64,000 bases of DNA from Neomoorella carbonis (GCF_045278715.1 NZ_CP136420.1:1116001-1180000), one strand, 5' to 3'. Positions 1-8,318 are shown, numbered from the stretch's first letter. Numbers and translations: made by a program. The notes: generated from the letters alone by a model not told the origin.

Positions 1-710
1 TTCAAGAAATGGCCAATGTAATGCGCGATGTCCTGGGGGCCAACACCTACATTGTAGGCCGCCATGCCCGCGTTCTGGGTTATGCCTTTGTTGAAGGTTT
101 CACCTGCGATATTATGGAAGACATTGTCTTCCAGTCCGAGCGTTTCCCGGAACAGTACAATGAACAGCTCCTGCGCATTGACGAAACCCAGGCCAACTTT
201 TGCCAGGTAGGCAACGCCTGCGTTTTTGACCTGGATAAAAAATGCGTCTTCAACAACAAGCTGACCACGGTCGTGCCCATTGTCGGCGGCGGCCAGCGCC
301 TGGGTACCCTGGTCCTCTCCAAGTTTAACGTCCGCTTTGATGACGAAGACCTGGTCCTGGCCGAATATGGTGCCACCGTAGTCGGTATGGAGATCCTGCG
401 TTCCAAAGCCGACAAAATCGAGGAAGAAGCCCGCAAACGCGCCGCCGTCCATGTTGCCCTGGCGACCCTTTCTTACTCCGAGCTGGAAGCCGTGGAGCAC
501 ATCTTTGCCGAGCTGGACGGCGACGAAGGTATCCTGGTGGCCAGCAAGATCGCCGACCGGGCGGGTATAACCCGTTCCGTTATCGTCAACGCCCTGCGGA
601 AATTCGAAAGCGCCGGCGTCATCGAGTCCAAATCCCTGGGGATGAAGGGGACCTATATCCGCATCCTCAACGATCACCTGCTGGAGGAGTTAGAAAAACT
701 CCGCCGTTAA
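1..710 (+). CDS. codY: CodY, GTP-sensing pleiotropic transcriptional repressor (5' end outside window)
   Basis: CodY senses GTP and branched-chain amino acids and represses nutrient-scavenging, competence and sporulation genes in low-GC Gram-positives. The frame is open from the first base (reading ..QEMANVMRDVLGANTYIVGR), so about 25 N-terminal residues lie upstream of the window and the ATG at 9 is internal. The visible part has the GAF ligand-binding domain (first ~130 residues) and the C-terminal winged helix-turn-helix, with the recognition region ASKIADRAGITRSVIVNALR near visible residue 190. Full CodY is about 260 residues, which fits. Its position directly before rpsB-tsf matches other Firmicutes. 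Very secure. Confidence 0.97.
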   Translation, partial: QEMANVMRDVLGANTYIVGRHARVLGYAFVEGFTCDIMEDIVFQSERFPEQYNEQLLRIDETQANFCQVGNACVFDLDKKCVFNNKLTTVVPIVGGGQRLGTLVLSKFNVRFDDEDLVLAEYGATVVGMEILRSKADKIEEEARKRAAVHVALATLSYSELEAVEHIFAELDGDEGILVASKIADRAGITRSVIVNALRKFESAGVIESKSLGMKGTYIRILNDHLLEELEKLRR

Positions 711-724
711 CGCGAGAGTATGAC

Positions 725-754
725 TTGCCGGGCACCAGGGGTTTATGTTATACT
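725..754 (+). promoter_or_regulatory. Sigma-A-type promoter for rpsB-tsf
   Basis: TTGCCG (725-730) and TATACT (749-754) are separated by 18 bp. They lie between the codY stop and the rpsB leader, giving a predicted leader of about 105 nt before the rpsB start. Confidence 0.6.
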
Positions 755-766
755 AACCTCTGGTGC
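732..766 (+). other. Dyad overlapping the rpsB promoter -10 box
   Basis: Arms of 12 nt (732-743 and 755-766) are complementary with one mismatch (GCACCAGGGGTT / AACCTCTGGTGC) and flank an 11-nt centre that contains the -10 hexamer. No T-tract follows, so it is a poor intrinsic terminator. As DNA it would suit an operator. As RNA it could only form in transcripts reading through from codY. Confidence 0.45.
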
Positions 767-867
767 TTAATTCCACACGCGCCGGAGGGCAGGAGAAGTG
801 CCGTTTGCCAAGGTCCTCCTGGCCTGATGAAGGTAGCGGCGGGTAAAACTACAGGGGGTGCAGCCTT

Positions 868-1578
868 TTGATTATTTCCATGAAGCAGCTGCTGGAGGCC
901 GGTGTCCACTTCGGCCACCAGACACGGCGCTGGAATCCTAAAATGGCACCGTATATTTTTACGGAGCGCAACGGGATTTATATCATCGACCTCCAGCGCA
1001 CCGTCAAAAAGATTGAAGAAGCCTATAATTTCGTCCGGGACCTGGCCCGCGATGGAGGCAAAATCCTTTTTGTGGGCACCAAAAAGCAGGCTCAGGAAGC
1101 CGTCAAGGAAGAAGCCGAGCGCTGCGGCATGTTTTATGTCAACGTGCGTTGGCTGGGAGGGACGCTCACCAACTTCCAGACCATCCGCCGGCGCATCGAA
1201 CGCTTAAAAGAGCTGGAGCGGATGGAAGAAGAAGGCACTTTTGAGGTGCTGCCCAAAAAGGAAGTAGCCCGTCTACGGGGTGAAAAGGAAAAGCTGGAGC
1301 GTTACCTGGGCGGCATTAAGGAAATGAAAAACCTCCCCGATGCCCTCTTTATCATCGACCCGCGCAAAGAACGAATTGCCGTGGCCGAAGGGCGGCGGCT
1401 GGGTATTCCCATTGTGGCCATTGTCGATACCAACTGCGATCCCGATGAAATAGATTACGTTATTCCCGGTAACGACGATGCCATCAGGGCCGTCCGTTTG
1501 CTGACCAGTAAAATGGCTGACGCCGTATTAGAGGGCCTGCAGGGCCAGGATCAACCGGAAGAAGTCGTGGAGGAATAA
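868..1578 (+). CDS. rpsB: 30S ribosomal protein S2
   Basis: S2 binds late in 30S assembly, bridges head and body, and is needed for S1-type mRNA engagement. The N-terminus MIISMKQLLEAGVHFGHQ matches the family signature, as do GTKKQAQ and RWLGGTLTNFQTI and the central coiled-coil insert (~residues 105-160, KRLKELERMEEEGTF). Length 236 is normal. The TTG start at 868 is preferred over the ATG at 880 because GGGGGTG (854-860) is well spaced and the family usually has three or four residues before SMKQLL. Followed by tsf, the usual partner. Confidence 0.96.
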   Translation: MIISMKQLLEAGVHFGHQTRRWNPKMAPYIFTERNGIYIIDLQRTVKKIEEAYNFVRDLARDGGKILFVGTKKQAQEAVKEEAERCGMFYVNVRWLGGTLTNFQTIRRRIERLKELERMEEEGTFEVLPKKEVARLRGEKEKLERYLGGIKEMKNLPDALFIIDPRKERIAVAEGRRLGIPIVAIVDTNCDPDEIDYVIPGNDDAIRAVRLLTSKMADAVLEGLQGQDQPEEVVEE

Positions 1579-1596
1579 TATTCCTGCATATTACTG

Positions 1597-1617
1597 AGCG
1601 TAGGTTTTACCTACGCT
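1597..1617 (+). other. Perfect hairpin between rpsB and tsf
   Basis: AGCGTAGGT (1597-1605), loop TTT, ACCTACGCT (1609-1617): a 9-bp perfect stem extended by a G-T pair. No U-tract follows, so an mRNA processing or stabilising element, or a partial attenuator setting the S2:EF-Ts ratio, is more likely than termination. Confidence 0.45.
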
Positions 1618-1704
1618 TACATAGTGTATGCGTGCGGTCAAAACCCGGCTGGCTGATGTAGTTTATAACCTGCCGGTAAAAGCAAACAGCGGAGGAGTGA
1701 AGTT

Positions 1705-2313
1705 ATGATTTCGGCTGCTGACGTCAAGGAGCTGCGGAACCGGACGGGAGCAGGAATGATGGACTGCAAAAAGGCCCTGGAAGAGTCCGGCGGCGACATG
1801 GAGCAGGCCATTGAGTATTTACGCAAGAAAGGCCTGGCCACCGCGGCCAAACGGGCCGGTAAAATAGCCAGTGAAGGCCTGGTACACGCTTACATCCATG
1901 GCGGGGGCCGGATAGGCGTTTTAATTGAAGTCAATTGTGAGACCGACTTTGTCGCCAAGACCGACGCCTTTAAGGAACTGGTTCACGACCTGGCCATGCA
2001 GGTAGCTGCTTCCCGGCCCGAGTATATAGCCCGGGAAGATGTACCGGAAGAAGTCCTGGCCAAAGAAAAAGAAATCTTAAGGGCCCAGGCGTTAAATGAA
2101 GGCAAGCCGGAAAAGGTGATCGACAGGATTGTCGCCGGCCGCCTGGAAAAGTTCTTCCAGGATAATTGCCTCCTGGAGCAGCCCTTTATTAAAGATATGG
2201 ATCGGACCGTTCAGGATCTTATTAATGAAGCCGTCGCCAAGCTGGGCGAAAAGATTGTTGTCCGGCGTTTTGTCCGCTATGAAGTAGGCGAAGGTATCAA
2301 GGCGGAGGAATAA
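1705..2313 (+). CDS. tsf: Elongation factor Ts (short form)
   Basis: EF-Ts is the guanine-nucleotide exchange factor for EF-Tu. The N-terminal UBA-like helical domain carries VKELRNRTGAGMMDCKKALE (residues 6-25), and the core has the TDFVAK motif (..NCETDFVAKTDAF, about residue 80) that contacts EF-Tu. At 202 residues it is the compact form common in thermophiles and some Firmicutes rather than the ~280-residue enterobacterial protein; it lacks the second core subdomain and coiled-coil insert. The ATG at 1705 follows GGAGGAG at 1691-1697. Ends before a strong terminator. Confidence 0.96.
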   Translation: MISAADVKELRNRTGAGMMDCKKALEESGGDMEQAIEYLRKKGLATAAKRAGKIASEGLVHAYIHGGGRIGVLIEVNCETDFVAKTDAFKELVHDLAMQVAASRPEYIAREDVPEEVLAKEKEILRAQALNEGKPEKVIDRIVAGRLEKFFQDNCLLEQPFIKDMDRTVQDLINEAVAKLGEKIVVRRFVRYEVGEGIKAEE

Positions 2314-2320
2314 AGGGCAG

Positions 2321-2349
2321 AAAAAAGAGCACCGCGGTGCTCTTTTTTT
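2321..2349 (+). terminator. Rho-independent terminator after tsf
   Basis: An A-tract, the self-complementary GAGCACCGCGGTGCTC (2327-2342) and a following T-run give a textbook hairpin. The A-tract also makes it usable from the opposite direction. Confidence 0.9.
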
Positions 2350-2409
2350 CCGCAGGTAAAGAGGAATTTTCAAGAACGTGTAGAAAGTATTCAGGAGTTA
2401 CGGAGGTAT

Positions 2410-3141
2410 ATGCCAGTTATGGGGCAACCCAAGTTTAAACGGGTAGTTCTAAAGGTCAGCGGTGAAGCCCTGGCCGGCACCCAGGGTTTTGGCATCGACC
2501 AGGAAGTCCTCACTTCTATAGCCGCGCAAATAAAAGAAGTAAGGGATCTGGGGGTGGATGTGGCCATAGTCGTCGGCGGCGGCAATATCTGGCGGGGAGT
2601 GAAGGGTAGTGCCAGGGGTATGGACCGCGCCACTGCCGATTACATGGGTATGCTGGCAACTGTCATCAACGCCCTGGCCCTGCAGGATGCCCTGGAAAGC
2701 CAGGGTGTGGATACCCGGGTGCAGACGGCCATTGAAATGCGCCAAATTGCCGAACCTTACATCCGCCGCCGGGCCATCCGGCATCTGGAAAAGGGCCGGG
2801 TAGTGATATTTGCTGCCGGGACAGGTAACCCATATTTTTCCACCGATACTACCGCAGCCCTGCGGGCGGCCGAGATAGAAGCCGATGTCATATTGATGGC
2901 CAAACGGGTTGATGGCGTTTACGATTCCGATCCCGAGAAAAACCCCCATGCCAAAAGGCTGAAGGATCTCGATTACCTGGAAGTCTTGAACGGTGGCCTG
3001 GGAGTAATGGATGCGACTGCCACTTCCCTATGTATGGACAACCGCATTCCCATTATTGTCTTTGGCATAAAAGAAAAAGGCAATATCCTGAAAGTAATCA
3101 TGGGTGAACCCATCGGTACCTTTGTCGGGAGGTTAGAGTGA
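2410..3141 (+). CDS. pyrH: Uridylate kinase (UMP kinase)
   Basis: Phosphorylates UMP to UDP for pyrimidine nucleotide synthesis; bacterial enzymes are hexameric amino-acid-kinase-fold proteins regulated by GTP and UTP. Seen: VVLKVSGEAL near residue 11, VVGGGNIWRG near 58, RATADYMGMLATVINALALQ near 75-95, and DGVYDSDPEKNPHAK near 180. The length of 243 is typical. GGAGGT at 2402-2407 lies only 2 nt from the ATG at 2410 but 11 nt from the ATG at 2419, so translation may begin at 2419 (MGQPKFKRV). Overlaps the frr start by one base (ATGA), implying coupling. Confidence 0.96.
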   Translation: MPVMGQPKFKRVVLKVSGEALAGTQGFGIDQEVLTSIAAQIKEVRDLGVDVAIVVGGGNIWRGVKGSARGMDRATADYMGMLATVINALALQDALESQGVDTRVQTAIEMRQIAEPYIRRRAIRHLEKGRVVIFAAGTGNPYFSTDTTAALRAAEIEADVILMAKRVDGVYDSDPEKNPHAKRLKDLDYLEVLNGGLGVMDATATSLCMDNRIPIIVFGIKEKGNILKVIMGEPIGTFVGRLE

Positions 3142-3698
3142 TGCTTGATGAAATTTTAAAAGAAGCCGAAGGCAGGATGCAAAAGGCAGTCGAGAACTTG
3201 CGCCGGGAGATGGCTTCTATCAGGGCGGGACGGGCCAACCCGGCCCTGCTGGAAAAGGTTACCGTTAACTATTATGGCACACCCACCCCTATCAACCAGC
3301 TGGCCACGGTTTCCGCCCCGGAAGCCCGGCTTCTAGTGGTCCAACCCTGGGATCGCAATATCCTGCCGGAAATGGAAAAGGCCATTTTAAAGTCGGACCT
3401 GGGGTTGACGCCGACCAGCGACGGTACCGTTATTCGCATTGTCATTCCCCAGCTAACGGAAGAGCGGCGCACCGAGCTGGTCAAAATGGTCCGCAAGAAG
3501 GCGGAGGAATTCCGGGTGCTGGTCCGCAACGCCCGCCGGGATGCCAACGACAAGTTAAAAGCTCAGGAGAAAAATAAAACTGCTTCGGAAGATGAGGTCA
3601 AGCGGGCCCAGGAAAAGGTCCAGAAGCTGACCGACAATTACATCCAAACCATTGATAAGCTCCTGGCCAATAAAGAAGCGGAAATTATGGAGGTCTAG
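3141..3698 (+). CDS. frr: Ribosome recycling factor
   Basis: With EF-G, RRF splits post-termination ribosomes. Seen: the long-helix motifs ENLRREMASIRAGRANPALL (residues ~18-37), VNYYGTPTPINQLA and VQPWD, and C-terminal helices ending NKEAEIMEV. Length 185 is normal. ATG 3141 overlaps the pyrH TGA; GGGAGG (3127-3132) is 8 nt upstream, which favours it over the in-frame GTG at 3138. Transcribed with pyrH from beyond the tsf terminator. Confidence 0.96.
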   Translation: MLDEILKEAEGRMQKAVENLRREMASIRAGRANPALLEKVTVNYYGTPTPINQLATVSAPEARLLVVQPWDRNILPEMEKAILKSDLGLTPTSDGTVIRIVIPQLTEERRTELVKMVRKKAEEFRVLVRNARRDANDKLKAQEKNKTASEDEVKRAQEKVQKLTDNYIQTIDKLLANKEAEIMEV

Positions 3699-3700
3699 CT

Positions 3701-3910
3701 TTGGAGGTTCCTGACTGCCTGGGCTACACCCTGGCTGAAGCCAAAAGACTCCTGGCTGCCGGCGGCTGGCAGGTGCATAATTACTCCTTTACCGGTCCCC
3801 TTCGCCCTTTCCCGGGTGAGGAAGAAGAGGGCCGCGTCGTACGTTTACGCCTGGTGGGAGCCGGCCAGGTTGACCTGGTTCTGGCTTATGTAAATACTCA
3901 CCACCAGTGA
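3701..3910 (+). CDS. Small PASTA-like protein of unknown role
   Basis: A 69-residue protein starting at TTG 3701, with GGAGGT 5 nt upstream and a 2-nt gap after the frr stop. VPDCLGYTLAEAKRLLAAGGW (residues 3-23) reads like the first strand and helix of a PASTA domain, although such domains normally sit in penicillin-binding proteins and Ser/Thr kinases. There is no signal peptide or membrane segment, so a cytoplasmic free-standing PASTA-like fold is the most that can be said. Function unknown; operon position implies co-expression with frr. Confidence 0.65.
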   Translation: MEVPDCLGYTLAEAKRLLAAGGWQVHNYSFTGPLRPFPGEEEEGRVVRLRLVGAGQVDLVLAYVNTHHQ

Positions 3911-3928
3911 AAGGAGGTGGAAGGACCT

Positions 3929-4099
3929 ATGCCCCATCGGATAACAGAAGAATGCCTGTCCTGCGGCGTTTGTGCAGATGAGTGCCCCCAGGGCGCCATT
4001 TCCGAAGGCGAAGACACCTATGTTATTGACCCTGAAATCTGCACTGATTGTGGTACCTGTCGTGAAGCCTGTCCTAATGAGGCCATCGTCGAAGAGTAG
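3929..4099 (+). CDS. 2[4Fe-4S] ferredoxin
   Basis: A clostridial-type ferredoxin that carries low-potential electrons. Two motifs are visible: CLSCGVCADECPQG (residues ~10-23) and CTDCGTCREACPNE (~39-52), each CxxCxxCxxxCP, enough for two cubane clusters. The ATG at 3929 is preferred to the in-frame GTG at 3917 because that GTG lies inside the ribosome binding site AAGGAGGTGG. The product is 56 residues, the usual size. A terminator follows at once, so it closes the pyrH-frr unit. The partner enzyme cannot be told from context. Confidence 0.93.
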   Translation: MPHRITEECLSCGVCADECPQGAISEGEDTYVIDPEICTDCGTCREACPNEAIVEE

Positions 4100-4108
4100 G
4101 ATGGCGAC

Positions 4109-4137
4109 AATCCCCCTCCTTGAGGGGGTTTGTTTTA
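4109..4137 (+). terminator. Rho-independent terminator after ferredoxin gene
   Basis: CCCCCTC (4112-4118), loop CTT, GAGGGGG (4122-4128), then TTTGTTTT. A strong 7-bp GC stem with a T-rich tail. Confidence 0.85.
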
Positions 4138-4165
4138 TAGGTTGCTAGCTTTAGGGGGGAAACTG

Positions 4166-4942
4166 GTGGCTGGTTTCCTGACCAGATGGCTCCGCCCCGG
4201 GCCGCCCAAGGAAACGAAGGATATGGAACTCGAACCAGGCAAACTACCGCGCCATGTAGCCATTATCATGGACGGCAATGGTCGCTGGGCCAGGAAAAGG
4301 GGCCTGCCCCGGGTGGCCGGTCACCGGGCGGGGGTCGAGTCTTTACGCGATATTGTCCGGGCCTGCGTTGACTGGGGCATTGCCATCCTTACGGTATATG
4401 CTTTTTCTACAGAAAACTGGAAAAGACCCCGGGAAGAAGTGGAAGCGTTAATGAACCTCCTGGTCGAATACATGCGCCGGGAGTTACCCGAATTAAAGAA
4501 AGAAGGGGTCCAGGTGCGGGCCATTGGCCGCCTGGAAGCCCTGCCGTTAGCGGCCCGGCAAGAACTGGCCCGGGCCCGCCGGGAAACAGCCGGCAACAGC
4601 AGGCTCATCCTCAACCTGGCCCTCAACTATGGCGGCCGGGCCGAACTGGTGGATGCCTGCCGGCACATTGCCCGCCAAGTTCTGGCCGGCAAACTCCGTC
4701 CCGAGGATATCGATGAAGATGCGCTTAAAGGTGCCCTTTATACCGGTGACCTGCCCGACCCCGATCTCTTAATTCGCCCTTCCGGGGAAATGCGCCTCAG
4801 CAACTTTTTGCTCTGGCAGCTGGCCTATACGGAATTATGGTTTGCTGATGTCTACTGGCCTGATTTCCGGCGGGAAAATTTACGCCAGGCCTTGCTGGCT
4901 TACCAGCAGCGAGAAAGGCGTTTCGGCGGCCTGAAAATTTGA
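4166..4942 (+). CDS. uppS: Isoprenyl transferase (undecaprenyl diphosphate synthase)
   Basis: Condenses isopentenyl diphosphate onto farnesyl diphosphate to make C55 undecaprenyl diphosphate, the carrier lipid for peptidoglycan and surface polysaccharide. Seen: HVAIIMDGNGRWARKRGL with the catalytic Asp, FSTENWKRP, LNYGGRAEL, and RPSGEMRLSNFLLWQ (family consensus usually RTSGE). The frame is open back to 4130, but a TTG there would lie inside the preceding terminator. GTG 4166, 7 nt after AGGGGGGA (4151-4158), gives 258 residues, the usual family size. Heads a lipid operon with cdsA and dxr. Confidence 0.93.
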   Translation: MAGFLTRWLRPGPPKETKDMELEPGKLPRHVAIIMDGNGRWARKRGLPRVAGHRAGVESLRDIVRACVDWGIAILTVYAFSTENWKRPREEVEALMNLLVEYMRRELPELKKEGVQVRAIGRLEALPLAARQELARARRETAGNSRLILNLALNYGGRAELVDACRHIARQVLAGKLRPEDIDEDALKGALYTGDLPDPDLLIRPSGEMRLSNFLLWQLAYTELWFADVYWPDFRRENLRQALLAYQQRERRFGGLKI

Positions 4943-4945
4943 CCT

Positions 4946-5758
4946 GTGGTGGTGTTGAATGTGCTAGGCACCAGAATTTTAGTTGCCCTGGTGGGTATCC
5001 CGTTATTACTGGGAACGGCCTACGTGGGCGGCTGGTGGTTCCTTCTGCTGGTAATTCTGGTGGCCTTTACCGGCCTGGTGGAGTTTTATCACCTGGCCGC
5101 CCGCCTGAAGCTGAAACCGCTGGTCCCGGCAGGTATTGCAGGTGGCTTACTGTTTGTCCTGGCAGCATATCTTAATAAAGGAATGGTTGCCTGGCCGGGT
5201 GCTGGGCTAACAGTGGGGATGCTCTTGCTTTTCCTGGCTATGTTCCCCCGCCTGGCAGCGGCCGATGTGGCCATAACCCTCCTGGGGAGCTGGTATGTAG
5301 GGGGGCTGCTGGCTTACCTGCCTTTGCTCCGCCTTTTACCCGGCGGTACCGGGACCCTCATCCTGACCTTCCTCATGACCTGGGCCAACGATACCGGCGC
5401 TTATTTTTGCGGCCGTATCTTCGGCCGCCGCCACCCCTGGCCCAGCCTCAGCCCCGGTAAAACCTGGGCCGGGGCAATCGGCGGCCTGCTGGTAACTTTA
5501 GTGGTGGCGGAAGTTTTGGGTCCTCTGTTGTTGCCGGCTTTTAATAGCTGGTTGCTGGCCGGGCTGGCAATACTCACCGCCATTGCCGCCCAGGCCGGCG
5601 ATTTAATTGAATCGGGTTTTAAGCGCCAGGCAGGGGTTAAGGACAGCGGCCGGCTTTTACCAGGCCACGGAGGAATTTTGGACCGTTTTGATAGTTTGCT
5701 CCTGGTGGCTCCGGTGGTATACTATTATCTGGTCTTCTTTTTACCAAAAATGGAGTGA
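4946..5758 (+). CDS. cdsA: Phosphatidate cytidylyltransferase (CDP-diglyceride synthase)
   Basis: Makes CDP-diacylglycerol from phosphatidic acid and CTP, the branch point of phospholipid synthesis; an integral membrane enzyme. About eight hydrophobic segments are visible. The C-terminal family signature is present (SGFKRQAGVKDSGRLLPGHG followed by GILDRFDS, residues ~225-250). GTG 4946 is taken as start, 3 nt after the uppS stop; GTG 4961 is an alternative with better spacing to a GGTGGTG run. The end overlaps the next gene (GTGA). Confidence 0.94.
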   Translation: MVVLNVLGTRILVALVGIPLLLGTAYVGGWWFLLLVILVAFTGLVEFYHLAARLKLKPLVPAGIAGGLLFVLAAYLNKGMVAWPGAGLTVGMLLLFLAMFPRLAAADVAITLLGSWYVGGLLAYLPLLRLLPGGTGTLILTFLMTWANDTGAYFCGRIFGRRHPWPSLSPGKTWAGAIGGLLVTLVVAEVLGPLLLPAFNSWLLAGLAILTAIAAQAGDLIESGFKRQAGVKDSGRLLPGHGGILDRFDSLLLVAPVVYYYLVFFLPKME

Positions 5759-6864
5759 AACCTTTGGCTGACTTTAACGAACGCTTTAAACAAACCTTTC
5801 AAACTTTACTGGTAGCCTTAATGGCTGCCCTACTATTCCTGTTGCTATTTTATTACATATTACCAGCTGCCGGGGAAATCATCAGAGCCCTGGTACCGGT
5901 GGTCATGCCCTTTGCCCTGGCCGCCCTGCTGGCCGCAATTATCGATCCGGTTGTTAATTTTATTGAAAGCAGGCTCAAAGTAGGCCGGGGTTGGGCGGTA
6001 ATCATCACTCTCCTGCTTATCCTGGCCGTCCTCAGCATAGCTATCTTTTACCTGGCGGCCAACCTGATTATCGAGCTGGAAAGCCTGGCCTTAGCTCTGC
6101 CGGCCCAGGCCCGGGCCCTGGGGGCTGTCTTCCAGGAGTATTTTGCCCGCCTCCAGAGTTTTTATTTTGCCGGTAACCTGCCCGTTGAAGTTTTGAATAC
6201 CCTGCAGTCCTTCCTGGATAATGCAGTGACCTGGCTGAAGAACGTACTTGGCATTGCGGTCCAGTGGCTGATAGCTTTTATCAGCTCCCTGCCGGAGCTC
6301 TTTATTTCGCTGATCATTACCCTGGTGGCCACTTACTTTTTCAGCCGGGACAAAGAATTTATCCTCCGCACCCTGCTCCAGGTGGTTTCGCCGCCCTGGC
6401 GGGAACGGATGAGCCAGGTTTTCAGCTCCCTGAGCCAGGCCATTATCGGCTACCTGCGGGCGGAAATTTTACTGGTCAGCCTGCAGATGACCCAGAGTAT
6501 TATCGGGCTTTTAATTTTAAAAGTAGATTACGCCCTCACCCTGGCCTTTTTAATCGGCCTGGCCGATTTGTTGCCCATTGTCGGTCCGGGAACGGTTTTC
6601 ATTCCCTGGATCATTGTGGAATTTATCCTGGGCCATTACGGCCTGGGACTGGCCCTGTTAATCCTGTATGCTTTTATCATTATCCTGCGCCAGGTACTGC
6701 AGCCCAAGCTGGTGGCCGTCAGCCTGGGGCTGTACCCGTTGACAACCTTGATTGCCCTGTACACCGGCTTAAAGCTTCTGGGGATTGCCGGTCTGGTCAT
6801 TGGGCCCCTGACGCTGGTAGTCTTAAAGGCCTTTGCGCGTTCGCGCCAGGGGGTGACTAAATAA
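5755..6864 (+). CDS. AI-2E family transporter, YtvI-like sporulation membrane protein
   Basis: A 369-residue polytopic membrane protein with the AI-2E/PerM/YtvI layout: two N-terminal helices (~residues 18-60), a third near 80-105, a soluble segment of amphipathic helices (~110-190), then a C-terminal block of about five helices containing GLADLLPIVGPGTVFIPW (~270-290) and a final GPL near the end. YtvI members are linked to sporulation and others to ion or signal export; no substrate can be read from sequence. The GTG start overlaps cdsA; TTG 5764 with GGAG 8 nt upstream is an alternative. Co-transcribed with dxr. Confidence 0.85.
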   Translation: MKPLADFNERFKQTFQTLLVALMAALLFLLLFYYILPAAGEIIRALVPVVMPFALAALLAAIIDPVVNFIESRLKVGRGWAVIITLLLILAVLSIAIFYLAANLIIELESLALALPAQARALGAVFQEYFARLQSFYFAGNLPVEVLNTLQSFLDNAVTWLKNVLGIAVQWLIAFISSLPELFISLIITLVATYFFSRDKEFILRTLLQVVSPPWRERMSQVFSSLSQAIIGYLRAEILLVSLQMTQSIIGLLILKVDYALTLAFLIGLADLLPIVGPGTVFIPWIIVEFILGHYGLGLALLILYAFIIILRQVLQPKLVAVSLGLYPLTTLIALYTGLKLLGIAGLVIGPLTLVVLKAFARSRQGVTK

Positions 6865-8061
6865 ATGGCCAGAGAGATAGCAGTTCTAGGTTCAACCGGC
6901 TCCATCGGCCGCCAGACCCTGGATGTGGTGGCGGCCCATCCTGGGCGCTTCCGGGTTGTCGCCCTGGCCGCCGCCAGGAATGTCGATCTCCTGGCCGAGC
7001 AGGTAAAGCGGTTTCGTCCCCGCCTGGCCGTCCTCCTGGACCCGGCAGGGGCGCAGGAACTGGCCGCCAGGGTCAGCGGTTTAAAGGTCCAGGTCCTGGC
7101 CGGAGAAAAAGGCCTCCTGGCGGCCGCCTGCCTGGACGAGGTGGAACTGGTAGTGGCCGCTATGGTGGGCATCCGCAGCCTGCCGGCGGTCCTCGCCGCC
7201 CTGGAGGCCGGTAAGGATATTGCCCTGGCCAATAAAGAGCTCCTGGTAGCTGCCGGTGAGGTGGTCATGGGCCGGGCCCGTGCCCTGGGACGCCAGATTA
7301 TCCCGGTCGACAGCGAGCACTCCGCCATCTTCCAGTGCCTGCGCCAGGGCGGCCGGGTGGTGCAGGTGATCATCACGGCTTCCGGGGGGCCTTTACGCGA
7401 GAAAACCATAGAAGAAATGGCCGCCGTTACCCCGGAAGAGGCTTTAAATCACCCCACCTGGGTGATGGGGCCGAAGATTACCGTCGATTCCGCCACCCTG
7501 ATGAATAAAGGCCTGGAAGTCATTGAAGCCAGGCACCTTTTCAACCTGGATTATGACCAGATTGCAGTTTTGATCCACCCCCAGAGCGTCGTCCATGCCC
7601 TGGTGCGCTACAGCGACGGTGCCCTTTTTGCCCACCTGGGGCCTGCTGATATGCGCCTGCCCATCCAGTACGCCCTGACCTGGCCGGAACGCTGGGATTT
7701 AGACAGCCAGGTGCTGGACCTGGCGGCTCTGGGACACCTTGATTTCAGCCAGCCGGACCTGGAACGTTTCCCCTGCCTGGAGCTGGCCTACCGCGCCGGC
7801 CGGGCCGGGGGGACTTACCCGGCGGTTTTAAGCGCCGCCGACGAGGTTGCCGTCCAGTATTTCCTGGCAAGGAGAATACCGCTGACAGCTATCAGCCAGG
7901 TCGTAGCCAGGGTCCTGGAGGAACACCGGCCGGCAGCGGCTACCGACCTGGAAGCAGTTCTTGCCGCCGACGCCTGGGCGCGGCGCAGGGCGGAAGAAGT
8001 GGCGGAAGGGTTTGGCAAGGGAAGCCCTCATAGTGGCGGCGCCCAACCCACAAAATATTGA
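6865..8061 (+). CDS. dxr: 1-deoxy-D-xylulose 5-phosphate reductoisomerase
   Basis: Second enzyme of the MEP isoprenoid pathway: NADPH-dependent rearrangement and reduction of DXP to MEP. Seen: the nucleotide-binding GSTGSIGRQTLDVV at residues 9-22, ANKELLVAAG near 121, metal-site VDSEHSAIFQCL near 148, ASGGPLR near 170, and HPTWVMGPKITVDSATLMNK then GLEVIEA near 195-220. ATG follows the preceding stop directly. With uppS before and ispG after, this is an isoprenoid cluster. The C-terminal ~15 residues (GSPHSGGAQPTKY) look unlike the family, and the TGA stop abuts the structured element that follows, so that tail may come from the insertion. Confidence 0.95.
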   Translation: MAREIAVLGSTGSIGRQTLDVVAAHPGRFRVVALAAARNVDLLAEQVKRFRPRLAVLLDPAGAQELAARVSGLKVQVLAGEKGLLAAACLDEVELVVAAMVGIRSLPAVLAALEAGKDIALANKELLVAAGEVVMGRARALGRQIIPVDSEHSAIFQCLRQGGRVVQVIITASGGPLREKTIEEMAAVTPEEALNHPTWVMGPKITVDSATLMNKGLEVIEARHLFNLDYDQIAVLIHPQSVVHALVRYSDGALFAHLGPADMRLPIQYALTWPERWDLDSQVLDLAALGHLDFSQPDLERFPCLELAYRAGRAGGTYPAVLSAADEVAVQYFLARRIPLTAISQVVARVLEEHRPAAATDLEAVLAADAWARRRAEEVAEGFGKGSPHSGGAQPTKY

Positions 8062-8076
8062 AATGCAGCAGACAAG

Positions 8077-8318
8077 GGGCTGGAGTGTACAGGCGGAAGG
8101 CGACTTGGTTCGAGGCGTCAGCAAACTCAGCGAAGCCGTAGGGAGGCGGCGGTGAACGGGATGGGGTTCGTAACGTGGCTTTAGGAACGAGAAGTATCAC
8201 GCCCCGTTATGGTTTGATCAAAGAGAAAAAGCCAAGCCACCCCCGCAGCCGAGCAAGGCTGAGCGCCAAGTTTGCTAGCCGAGAACCACCGGAGCCTGAA
8301 GCCTGTACACTCCAGTCC
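8077..8318 (+). ncRNA. HEARO/OMEGA-like structured RNA element (stand-alone, no nuclease gene)
   Basis: The 322-bp gap between dxr and rseP holds no convincing gene but an elaborate fold. CTGGAGTGTACAGGC (8080-8094) is exactly complementary to 8301-8315, extendable to 18 bp. Nested inside are 8107-8116/8278-8287 (with tandem G-A pairs), 8120-8127/8269-8276 (8 perfect pairs), and hairpin 8246-8250/8257-8261. 8155-8160/8203-8208 and 8175-8181/8234-8240 interlock as a pseudoknot. GCCGTAGGGAGGCGG (8135-8149) and AGGAACGAG (8183-8191) resemble, from memory, conserved stretches of IscB/IsrB guide RNAs (HEARO). TTGA at 8058-8061 would suit the NTGA-type flanking preference of that group. Family call is inference; the fold is seen. 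Confidence 0.6.

Noticed and set aside
4130..4165. Upstream extension of uppS
   Set aside because: The TTG lies in the terminator tail; GTG 4166 has a proper ribosome binding site and fits family length.
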